NCBI RefSeq assembly: GCF_023053635.1
Contig: NC_086183.1
Coordinates: 32,965,501-33,029,500 of the forward strand
Direction of reading: 5' to 3'
DNA length: 64,000 bases
Origin: Elgaria multicarinata webbii
Lineage: Eukaryota > Chordata > Lepidosauria > Squamata > Anguidae
Part shown: positions 9,161 to 18,769 of the stretch, piece after piece
Layout: every line of letters starts with the position of its first letter
Position numbering within the stretch: the stretch's first letter is position 1
Notes under the pieces: model-generated
Seen by the model: the letters and a program-made list of their open reading frames with translations, nothing else
Databases searched by the model: none
Told to the model about the DNA's origin: nothing
Made by a program: the position numbers and the translations under genes

Positions 9161-11641
9161 CGATGGCCGTCAGGGCCATGGTGAAGCGGTACAGCAGGGC
9201 GTCCATGGTTCCCCCTTTGAGATGCACCGGCAGGTCGTTGTCTGCCTAAGGAGAGACGGGGAGTAAGTTCTGCTGCATTAGTCCCACTGAGGCCCTAGCT
9301 AGGGTGACCATATGGCTGGATTTGCCCGGATTTGCCCGGGTTTTTGATGACAAATCCGGGAGGGGGAGGGGAAATCCGGATTTCACCCCCAAAGAGCAGC
9401 TCTAATGGGAATTAACAAAAATGCTTATAACTTTTATCTCTTTATCTTTAGAAATGACAATTTTAAAAATAATAATTTAAAAACCTCAAATTTTTAAAAA
9501 ATCCTAAAAAATCAATGGATGAACAGATCTGTTTCAAATTTGATACGACTAAAGCCCTTCCTAAGAGCTTTAGTCATATCAAATTTGAAACAGATCTGTT
9601 CATCCATTGATTTTTTAGGATTTTTTTTAAAATTGAGGTTTTTAAATTATTATTTTTAAAATTGTCATTTCTAAAGATAAAGAGATAAAAGTTGGCACCA
9701 TGATAGCTTTTAGGTAGAGCTTTAGCCATACCAAATTTGAAACAGATCTGTTCATCCATTGATTTTTAGGAATTTTTTAAAATTTGAGGATTTAATTTTT
9801 TTAAAAAATGTTATTTTTAAAGATAAAGAGATGAAACTTGGCACCATGATTGCTCTTAACAGGAACTTTAGCTATGCCAAGCTTGAAACAGATCTGTCCA
9901 ACCATTGAGTTTTAGGATTTTAAAAAAATGTTTGAGGTTTTAAAATTATTTTTTAAAAATAATTTTAACATGGCGACCATGTTGTCCTCCTTTTTGGTTT
10001 CCAAAATATGGTCACCTTACCTTAGCAAGACCTAAAGTTTATCCAGGGATCGTCCCTGACTGCTCCCGGGATATCCTGTGTGTCATTTACATGAGCAGGG
10101 ATGACCCCGGGACGATCCTGGGATAAACCTTAGGTCTAGCTAAGGCCTGAGTTCACTTCAGTCTCTGGTGCGTTTACACCGGCGTGGGTGGGTGTTGAAA
10201 CAATTTCAGCCCAAGGGCCGAATTCAATTTCAGAGAAACTCTTTCGAGGGGGCAAAGAGGGCAGGAACAAAAGTACCCCCAAAGGCAAGAATACCAGCAG
10301 ATTGTAGCTTAGAGTTCTTACTGCTAGTAACCACCAGGCTTAGGGGAAGCATTTCAGCCTTGTAGAATGGGGTGGGTGGTGGGTGTGAAAGATGCTCAAA
10401 AGATAGGGTGACCCTATGAAAAGCAGGACAGGGCTCCTGTATCTTTAACAATTGCATAGAAAAGGCAATTTCAGCAAGTGTCATTTGTATATATGGAGAA
10501 CTGGCTGAAATTCCCTCTTCATCAGAGCAGTTAAAGCTGCAGGTGCCCTGCCCTCTTTTAAATCTGGTCACTCTAGTATAGCTCCTGCAGCTTTAACTGT
10601 TGTGATGAAGAGGGAATTTCACCAGGTTCTCCATATATACAAATGACACCTGCTGAAATTGCCTTTTCTATGCAACTGTTAAGTTGCATAGAACTTAACA
10701 GTTGCATAGTTAAGTTCTATGCAACTTAACATAGAAGCCCTGTCCTCCTGGAGCCCTGTCCTCCTTTTCATAGGGTCACCCTATCAAAAGATAGAAAAAC
10801 ACCATATGATAGGTGGTCAGAGAAAGGGGGCGGGGTTGTGTGAAGGGGCGGGTCCATCCTGTAACCCCCTAAAAGGCCATATTTAGACTCCAGGTGGGGC
10901 AGATCCGGCCTGCGGCTAAAGGTTCAACATCCAGATTTCCACATTCAAGTTGAATTGGAACCAGGTGTTTATGTGAAGGAAGCTTTGCCATTCCTGGCAA
11001 GATCAAGAACTTTTCTTAACTCCGTTTCCTTTAGTCTTGGAAGATGCTAACGCTGTAAACACTGCGTGGCAGAGGATGTGGGGCTGGCACAAGGATAAAC
11101 AGGGCGGCAGCTGCAGGGCGAGGGGTGGAGGCGGTGGGGACCTTCTAGGATATGTCCATGCCCTCTTCCAAAATGTTCAGCTTTCATTAAAAAGCAAAAA
11201 AAGGCTCTAGTCCCTATTACTTATGGAGATAGAAGGAAAACACACCCAGACAATTCCTCACTAAGAAGCAAACACACCCTTGCCGTCCAATATTCTGGCT
11301 GACTGATGCAAAGATTCTGGGATAAGTGACATGCTCTGAGCCCTTGTTTTTTCATTTTGTAAACATAAACTTTATTTTATTACGCTTTCACGCAATGAAA
11401 TGACTTCAAACGTATTGGTCTTGCCATGCTTATATCCTGGCTCTTGTGCACTGATTTCCCAAGCCCTTATGGCCCGCCCACCTGCCCGCCCACCTGCCAC
11501 ATCTGGTTCAGCGCTATGGCGACAGCACAGCTGCTGTCCGGATGCCGTCGGATTTCTCACCTGGAAGGTTTTCTGGTGTTCTAAAACTCTGTTTTTCAGC
11601 TGACGAGTGGAGGGAATATAGAAGGGCCTTATGCGAGATGC
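9161..11641 (-). CDS. Cytochrome c oxidase subunit 7A family, two internal exons
   Basis: COX7A is a small nuclear-encoded inner-membrane subunit of respiratory complex IV, imported into mitochondria. Two minus-strand exons fit. Exon 11641-11561 follows CTCTCTTCACCAG, encodes ASRIRPFYIPSTRQLKNRVL then EHQKTFQ, and ends at GTGAGA. Exon 9245-9161 follows an AG, encodes ADNDLPVHLKGGTMDALLYR then FTMALTAI plus one base, and ends at GTAAGT. Joined, they give the family core (NRVxExQKxFQxDNDxPxxLKGG, LYRxTMxLT) ahead of the single membrane helix. The DND and NRV residues are most like COX7A1, but some positions recall COX7A2 and COX7A2L. The first exon (start and import signal) and the last exon (rest of the helix, AS-P tail) were not found. 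An L2 LINE and nested DNA transposons fill the intron and flanks. Confidence 0.8.
9284..10147. mobile_element. Two nested TIR DNA elements
   Basis: An outer palindromic MITE has its left tip at 9284-9298 (GAGGCCCTAGCT) and the rest at 10020-10147 (CTTAGCAAGACCTAAAGTTT to CCTTAGGTCTAGCTAAGG). It is split by an inner element at about 9299-10019 with TIRs AGGGTGACCATAT and ATATGGTCACCTT. Bases either side of the inner element (CCCTAGCT and CCTTAGCA) look like a decayed 8-bp duplication. The inner element repeats an AT-rich block (AAATTTGAAACAGATCTGTT) in both orientations. A related piece lies at 51040-51170. Confidence 0.6.
10404..10783. mobile_element. hAT-type palindromic MITE, TAGGGTGACC family, with TSD
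   Basis: TIRs are TAGGGTGACCCTATGAAAAG and the mirror CTTTTCATAGGGTCACCCTA. The 8-bp duplication TCAAAAGA is exact on both sides (10396-10403, 10784-10791). The whole element is near-palindromic, with subterminal ACAGTTAAAGCTGCAGG arms. An internal stretch repeats TTAAGTTGCATAGAACTTAA. It has no coding capacity. Confidence 0.85.
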
Positions 11642-11664
11642 CTGGTGAAGAGAGCAAAATGGAG

Positions 11665-12422
11665 AACAGCTCAGGCTGATATACCAACTGCGCCCTTATC
11701 TGGACAGTGATAGCCTAGCTACAGTGATCCATGCTCTGATAACCTCTCGTTTGGATTACTGCAATGCGTTATACGTGGGGCTGCCTTTGAAAATGGTCCA
11801 GAAACTTCAGCTGGTACAAAACAGGGCAGCCCGTTTACTAACAGGGACCGGCCGGCGAGACCATATTTAGCCAGACCTTTTACAACTTCATTGGCTGCCA
11901 GTCCAGGTCCGGCCCGATTCAAAGTGCTGGTATTGACATTTAAAGCCCTAAATGGTCTGGGGCCAGGTTATTTGAAGGAACGCCTCCTCCCATATGTGCC
12001 TGCCTGGACCTTAAGATCATCCACAGGGCCCTTCTCCGTGAGCCCCTGCCAAAGGAAGTGAGGCAGGTGGCTACTAGGAGGAGGGCCTTCTCCGCTGTGG
12101 CACCCTGACTGTGGAACGAGACCCCAGAGAGGTCCGCCTGGCACCTACACTGTACTCTTTTCGTCGCCAGCTGAAGACCTTTTTATTCTCTCAGTATTTT
12201 AACACTTAATTTTAACTTAAATTTTACTGTTCTAACTCTGGATTTTAATCTTATATCAATTTTGCTGTGTGGTTTTATCCTGGTTGTGCTTTTTATACTG
12301 TATTTTGTATTTGTGTTTTTAACCTGTTGGTTGTTTTATTATGGTTTTAATTTTTGTGAACTGCCCAGAGAGCTTCGGCTATTGGGCGGTATAAAAATGT
12401 AATAAATAAATAAATAAATAAA
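11665..12422 (+). mobile_element. L2 LINE 3' end
   Basis: Encodes the end of an L2-type reverse transcriptase (LRPYLDSDSLATVIHA-like at 11680-11740, [19 protein letters not shown]-like near 12110). It closes with CGGCTATTGGGCGGTATAAA and TAAA repeats. Frames are broken. Its left edge is within about 25 bp of the COX7A splice acceptor at 11642. Confidence 0.8.
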
Positions 12423-12828
12423 GGAGAACTGGATTATGAAGTCGCTCTTCCACATTTTCCAAGGAACAGCAGGGGAAAGCACCTCTCTCTTACCTACAGA
12501 CATTTGTACCCAAGGCCAGAATGTGTGCGTTAACAGCAGCAGCAGCTACTTTGTGAATGGCCCCCTTAATAACATGACCACCACTGTCAGTATTTTCTGC
12601 ATTTAATTTCCTCCTGACCTCGCCGTTTGCAATTATATGTATACCCCAAACTCCTGATCACATTTATGCATCTGATGAAGTGGGTCCGAGTCCGTGAAAG
12701 CTTGTGCCAGAATAAATCTTTAAAGGCGGCACATGGTTTTTGTTGGTTTTGCTGCAATAGGGTAAGGGCGCAGTCCCATGAGCTATGCTGGCTAGGGCAT
12801 GCTGGGAGTTGTAGGAGTCTTTGTCACC

Positions 12829-13866
12829 TAGGGTGACCCTATGGAAAGGAGGACAAGGCCCCTGTATCTTTAACAGTTGCATTGAAAAGGGAATTTCAGC
12901 AGGTGTCCTTTGTATGCAGGCAGCACCTGGTGAAAACCAAATGCACAGTTACAAGATGGGGGATTCTTGGCTCAGCAATACTAAAAACGAGAAGGATCTT
13001 GGAATTGTTGTAGATCGCAAGCTGAATATGAGCCAACAGTGCGATAGGGCTGCAAGAACGGCAAATGCTATTTTGGGCTGCATTAATAGAAGTATAGCTT
13101 CCAAATCGCGTGAGGTACTGGTTCCTCTCTATTCGGCCCTGGTTAGGCCTCATCTAGAGTATTGCGTCCAGTTCTGGGCTCCACAATTCAAGAAGGACGC
13201 AGACAAGCTGGAGCATGTTCAGAGGAGGGCAACCAGGATGATCAGGGGTCTGGAAACAAAGCCCTATGAAGAGAGACTGAAAGAACTGGGCATGTTTAGC
13301 CTGGAGAAGAGAAAATGGAGGGGAGACATGATAGCACTCTTCAAATACATGAAAGGTTGTCACACAGAAGAGGGCCAGGATCTCTTCTCGATCCTCCCAG
13401 AGTGCAGGACACAGAATAACGGGCTCAAGTTAAAGGAAGCCAGATTCCGTCTGGACATCAGGAAAAACTTCCTGACTGTTAGAGCAGTACGACAATGGAA
13501 CCAGTTACCTAGGGAGGTTGTGGGCTCTCCCACACCAGAGGCCTTCAAGAGGCAGCTGGACAACCCTCTGTCAGGGACGCTTTAGGGTGGATTCCTGCAT
13601 TGAGCAGGGGATTGGACTCGATGGCCTTATTGGCCCCTTCCAACTCTACTATTCCATGATTCTATGAAATTCTCTTGTCATCGTAACATTTAAAGCAGCA
13701 AGAGCCCTGCCTAGCATGACCAGATACAAAAGAGGGCAGTGCTCCTGTAGGGAATTTCACCACATGCTGCATGCATACAAATGACACCTGACCTGCTAAA
13801 ATTCCCTTTTCTTTACAACTGTTAAAGATACAGGAGCCCTGTCCTCCTTTTCATATAGTCACCCTA
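12829..13866. mobile_element. hAT-type MITE (TAGGGTGACC family) split by a CR1 LINE
   Basis: The left arm is 12829-12933 and the right arm 13668-13866. The 8-bp duplication TTGTCACC is exact on both sides (12821-12828, 13867-13874). Between them lies a sense CR1 tail (about 12934-13667) with a long reverse-transcriptase stretch, ending in ATTCCATGATTCTATG. The order of events is therefore MITE first, CR1 second. Confidence 0.85.
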
Positions 13867-14179
13867 TTGTCACCCAGCCTCAGTTCCTTTGCAAGGATGT
13901 ATGAATAATGCCGGCTAAACTCTCTCAGGATTGCTGTGAAGGTGAAAAATTAAAACTGGTGATCAAATCTCAAAGTTCTACATTAGTTGTTGGATTTAAC
14001 CAGCTGCAGCAGTTGCAGTTTCCGGCACTTCTGCTTCTTACAGACGTTGTGATCAAAAAGCTACTTGCGCTGGCTCCGGGTTTTGTCCCTGGGGGACCTA
14101 AAAGCACAAGTGAAACCTGAGTCTGGTAACACAAAGGAGTGGCCACCTGTCCCCTACTCCCCCCATGGCCCAGGCCAGC

Positions 14180-14290
14180 TTCCACCAACCTGGTAGGGCT
14201 GCAACTCCTAGCATTCCCAGCAAGGCCATCTCAGCCATCATTGTCAGTGAATGATGGGTGTTGCAGTCCAACACGTCTGGGGGGCACCGG
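14180..14290. mobile_element. Palindromic hAT-like MITE fragment
   Basis: AGCTTCCACCAACCTGGTAG to TGCAGTCCAACACGTCTGGG is a degraded copy of the family seen intact at 17706-17840. Others are at 1538-1650, 17480-17560, 28686-28795 and 43380-43450. Confidence 0.5.
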
Positions 14291-14544
14291 GCGGCGGGAC
14301 AGGTAGTCTAAGCTAAATCCGGAATTACTCCAGATCCCCCAATTCTGTATTTTCAGAAGGCATAGTAGCACCCATGTTTGAAGTGAATGAACCAACCGGA
14401 GCTGTGTGCAGAATATGTACCTAAATAGTGGACTCTACGTGCGCCTGTTTCACTGGCAAAGAGCTTTGTCTGCCGGCTAGCCAGTTGACTTGATCCCTGA
14501 ATGCACTGTGAATGTGTGAATGGTTTTCAGGGAGCAAGCATGGG

Positions 14545-14907
14545 TTGCTTCGTACAACACAGCGGGTTCATCATGGGTTATTTAACCCACAATGAGCTGC
14601 GGTGCATGCCGGGTGTGTGTGCGGCCACCATTATGAATATGCAAGCACTGATGGAGTTGCAGTGTGTCAGTTGAATTTGGCCACTGGGGGTTATTCATAG
14701 GTTAAACAAGCCTTGCATAACCTTACTACTAACTGAGGGTTATGGGAGGGTTGTTTAATCCTCGAATAATCCCGAATGGCCAGGTTTGCTGCAATCCCAT
14801 AAGGGGTTGCATATTCATAACGGAAGCCACATGCAAGTGACATGTGCCATGGCACACTGGCGGTTAAGTAACCTACGATAAGCCCGCAGTGTTGTGCAAA
14901 ACAGGTG
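14545..14907. mobile_element. Palindromic MITE, unclassified
   Basis: The left end CAACACAGCGGGTTCATCAT and right end ACGATAAGCCCGCAGTGTTG are inverted matches. Inner pairs (ATGAATATGCAA / TTGCATATTCAT) continue the palindrome. No clear target duplication was found. Confidence 0.55.
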
Positions 14908-16360
14908 ACTGTGTTTGCGGCCAGCCAAGGTGACATTATATTAACTAACTGATTGCACCTTTAAACTGCACAATAGCCCGAGTGCTCTGGGCAGTGGCAC
15001 AAGGCATTAAAAACATAAAATACAAGCAATTTTGGATAGGGGAGTTCTGTCTCTGGGGTCTGTGCCAGTCCTCATGCGTCACCCCTTGATATTCAATGCG
15101 CATGTGAGAGCAGCCTTAAGGAATCCAGACCTCAGCCATTTCTAACAGGCGTGTGCTGGAAATTCTGGACGTTTTAGTCATTTGAGGATGACCCGCTGTA
15201 TGGTCGGGAGCTCAGAATATAATATGTCTTTTCGTCCCCCCCACCCCACCCCTTTTAAAGGAAAATATAAAGACTCTCTAAGCCTTGAGGGCTCTCTCCT
15301 CCAAGGGAAATGGTAGCTTCAAAAGCTGGGTTGAACTTCTCAACACCCAGCAAAGAGGATCAAAGGACTGCTTCAAAGCGTCCCCCCCCCCATTTCTGAA
15401 TTTTTGATCTAACAGTTCCAAGAGAGGGGGACGTTGTTGGCATGGGTGGTGGTAGCAGATGGGTTAAATCCCATGCCTGTTTCCCCCCGGGGTGGTGGTG
15501 GTACAGGACTCCAGCCCAGGCAAGCTTTTGGCACAATATCTTTGTTCGTTCTTAAGGGGGGCCCTTTCTACAACAAGCCAACATTTTGTTAGTATCAGCC
15601 TGCCAGCAAATGATTGATTAGAATTCCTGTTTGTTCAACTGCTGGGCACCAGCAACAAGTAAGCCACAGAGCACCCCGCAGAAACACAACACACACACTC
15701 CCCGTCCACCACCTCCCTTGGCAGACAGCATAGTTAGAGGTTTCCTTCGAGAAGGCACAGATGAGAATTACCAGGAGGGATTTCATTCTCGCGGCCTGGT
15801 CCTGGTTCTCTTCTTGCTTGCCTTTCTCCTTCCCTTGTGCGTCTCTGTCAGTGACGACCTCCGGGGAGGCTTTTACAAGGGCATTGCCTCACCACGGCAA
15901 GGGGAAGGGGGCGCCCTGGAAGCAGGCGGAGTATTATTTCACTTGTCCAGCTGCCAGGAGTAAGGGCAGCAGACGGTTTCAAAACTCAGGCTGAAACGCA
16001 AAGCCGAAAAGGATATTTAAAGGGCCCGAAGGGGCTGTGATTTCTTTACGCAGACCCATATTCTGAGGTTGGTTTTCCCCTGGCCCAGAATCATGCAGTT
16101 TCAGCCTTGCTGGCCTTTGCATGTGAAAAGGAGCATGATCAAATGGATGCACAAATAGCCAAGCAGCCACCCTTTTTCTGCCTGGTCTGTAAAAAAAATA
16201 AAAACCCTTTAAGGGAACAGCAAATACTGCTTCACGTTCCTGCTTCGTTGAGAAGCTCAAAGTGGCTTTTATAGCATGGGATGTGGCCACTGTCAAAGCT
16301 GTTTTCAAGCTGTAAGAAGCTCAGACTGGCATAGCAAGGAAGGTTTTCTCCACCATGTTC
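14908..16360. other. Intergenic/intronic, no gene recognised
   Basis: Mixed-composition sequence with several C or G runs (15234-15250, 15381-15392). Several open frames exist but none shows a family motif, codon bias or paired splice sites. The first exon of the minus-strand COX7A gene should lie somewhere between 11642 and here or beyond, but was not found. Confidence 0.4.
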
Positions 16361-16363
16361 GCC

Positions 16364-16475
16364 TCGCAACAACCTTACGAGGCGGGTTAGGTCAAAAGAA
16401 AGAAACCGGCCCCAAAGTTACCCGATGAACTTCGTGGCTGAGTGGGGAATCTGAACACAGTTCTTTCTCTGTGTT
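16364..16475 (-). mobile_element. MIR-like SINE fragment, antisense
   Basis: CAACAACCTTACGAGGCGGG followed by a TTACCCGATGAACTTCGTGG block matches the antisense MIR core and tail layout. Confidence 0.5.
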
Positions 16476-16602
16476 TCTAGAGCTCCATCAGATGAGCGTT
16501 TTATTGCACACTCATTACTGGGCACTCACGGATTTTCACAGGTTCCTCTCACAACGTCGTCTGCCTCCCGCCCCTTCTAGCCTTCTTCGAGCCACAAAAA
16601 AC

Positions 16603-17238
16603 TAGGGCTGTACACGGACCCCCCCCCAAACCGCTTCGTGGACCGATCCGCAACTTTTGGATCGGGCCGATCTGCTTTGGGTTGATCCAACCTTCCCCTG
16701 CTCCACTCTGCGGAGTGAGATCTGGAGGGGCAGATTGAGATTTTGGCCCCCCTTCCCTACTTACTTGCCTCCGTGGCAGATAGTGGAAGCAGGTAAGTGG
16801 GGAAGGGGGGCAAAATGGGGGCTGAATACGCCCCCCTCCCCCCTTACCTAGCTCCGTTGCTGTCGCGCACGGACTGCAGCAGCAGAAGCAGAGCCAGGTA
16901 AGTCCTCCTCCCCACCACTTACCTGCCTCCGTTGTGGTCCAGCAGAGGCTTCAACTGAGGCCTGGGCCTCAGTTGAAGCCTGTGCCAGACCGCGACAGAC
17001 ACAGGTAAGCCCCCTCCCCCCTTACCTGGCTCTGCTGCCGCACGGACTGCTGCAGCGCTGCTGGCGCCAGGTGAGCCCCTTCCCACCCCTTACCTGCATT
17101 CGGAGCTCCAGATGGAGGCGAACCGCTTTGCCTCGATCCGCAGCTACCCCGACCCGATTTGGATCAGCCTTTGGGGGAGGTGGATCGGGTCACTCCGCTC
17201 CGGATTCGTGATCCGAATCGGAGCGGAGCACAGCTCTA
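16603..17238. mobile_element. hAT-type TIR element, GGATCGG-rich family
   Basis: Begins TAGGGCTGTACACGGACC and ends GAGCGGAGCACAGCTCTA. It is built of inverted and repeated blocks (TTACCTGGCTCTGCTGCCGC, CTTCAACTGAGGCC) rich in GATCCG. Relatives at 23329, 36030 and 49429. The flanks (CAAAAAAC / AAAAACCC) are only a weak duplication. Confidence 0.7.
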
Positions 17239-17705
17239 AAAAACCCCACCCCAGTAAGTCTGACTTATTTTTAAAGACAGAAGTTGCCGCTCTCTCCTGC
17301 TGCGTGCAGGAGAAGCAGCGGGATCAAAACGGCTCACTGAACGGCCACGTGCCCGTTGTTTACGTCCTTTTTCAAAAGAGGAAGCAATGGGGGACAAACA
17401 TACGGGTGGAAAAGCGACGGTAAACAAACGCGATTTCCCTCCATGTGATGATGCTTCAAGACTGACAGTTCCTAATGCAGGTTTTCCCAACGTGACACCC
17501 TCTGGATGTGTTTGTCGGCATGTTGGGAGTCGTAGTCCAACACATCTGAAGGCACCGGGGTGAGGTGGGGTGGAACTGCTCTATTACACCATACCAGCTT
17601 TGACATTACGGTTCTCTTTTGGTTTATGCTAACGTAATTTTTGTTATGTTATGCTATGCCTGAGCACCCGGCCTCTAATAACAAAGAAGGCCTTAATTGC
17701 TAGAG

Positions 17706-17840
17706 CAGCCTTCCTCAACCTGGGGCGCTCCAGATGTGTTGGACTTCAAGTCCCAGAATGCCCCAGCCAGCTCTGCTGGCTGGGGCATTCTGGGAGATGC
17801 AGTCCAACACATCTGGAGCACCCCAGGTTGAGTAAGGCTG
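17706..17840. mobile_element. Near-perfect palindromic hAT MITE with exact TSD
   Basis: A 135-bp hairpin starts CAGCCTTCCTCAACCTGGGG and ends CCCCAGGTTGAGTAAGGCTG, with CCAGCCAGCTCTGCTGGCTG at the centre. It is flanked by exact 8-bp copies of TGCTAGAG (17698-17705, 17841-17848). Low divergence between arms suggests a young copy or a selected fold. Confidence 0.85.
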
Positions 17841-18256
17841 TGCTAGAGCGACTGCTAGAGCTGAAATGAACAGCCACAGGTGCTACTACTTACAGCATTC
17901 TTTGCAAACCTCATTTTTTTTTTACAGATGCGTTGGATGGCGACAGCCATAATTCCTGTGCCGGCTGGGCATGATGGAAGTTGCCATCCAACCCATCTGG
18001 AGGATGCTAATTTGGGGAAAGCTGACAGACATGCACCCCTCTGGCCATTGGGTTGGCAAGCTGGTGGCTGCAGCCGTGGGAGTGGTCATTCTTAGAGGGC
18101 CAGGTTTGGTCCTGAAGCCGCTGGCTGCTCATCAGTACTTTTGGCCTTCTTTCCATTCCTCTTGATGAACAGTTCAGTGAAGCTGGAAAGTTTGCATACG
18201 CCTACATGGGCCCAAGCTGGTCCGACGAAAGCGATCATTTCAAGGACCGCCTAGAT

Positions 18257-18305
18257 CAGCCTTCCTCAACCTGGGGCGCTCCAGATGTGTTGTTGAGGAA
18301 GGCTG
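18257..18305. mobile_element. Minimal 49-bp derivative of the CAGCCTTCC MITE with exact TSD
   Basis: CAGCCTTCCTCAACCTGGGG at the left and TTGAGGAAGGCTG at the right, flanked by exact 8-bp GCCTAGAT copies (18249-18256, 18306-18313). Most of the right arm is missing. Confidence 0.8.
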
Positions 18306-18479
18306 GCCTAGATCAACATTCACTTCTCTTGCCTCGTGAGGTAGAGAAGTGAAACCATTTCGGGGTTTCTCGTCTCAGCCCCAGTCGGCGTCCGGTTCTT
18401 GCGGGGAAAGGACCACATGTCAGGCACGTCCGCTGCTGCTGCTGCAGAGAATAAGCCAGGTCCACATAAGTTAGGAAGA

Positions 18480-18670
18480 GAGATAGCGGCCTTATAACGA
18501 ATCGGGCCATTGGTCCGTCCAGCTCAGTATTGTCTATACTGATTGGAAGAGTAGCTCTCCAAGGTTTCAAGCAGGGATATTTCTTCGCCCAACCTGGAGA
18601 TGCCGGGGATCTAACCTGGGACCTTCTGCATGCAGAGGATGTCTTCTACTACAGACTTACGCCCCCTCAG
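18480..18670 (-). mobile_element. tRNA-headed SINE, antisense
   Basis: In reverse it reads a tRNA-like head (CTCTGCATGCAGAAGGTCCC, B box GGTTAGATCCCCGGCAT), then CTTGAAACCTTGGAGAGC and a tail with GGACGGACCAATGGCCCGAT. Same family as 61341 and 63596. Confidence 0.65.
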
Positions 18671-18769
18671 TGACTTGGAAGCACTGGCAATGTCCAACTT
18701 GCACACGGATGAATGGCTACCTTTTGTTTTTTGTTTTTTTAATTGACCAGCTCCGCTTACCTTGCAGGT

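Noticed and set aside
12821-13585. 254-codon open frame
   Set aside because: It reads CR1 reverse-transcriptase tail fused to MITE sequence, not a host gene.
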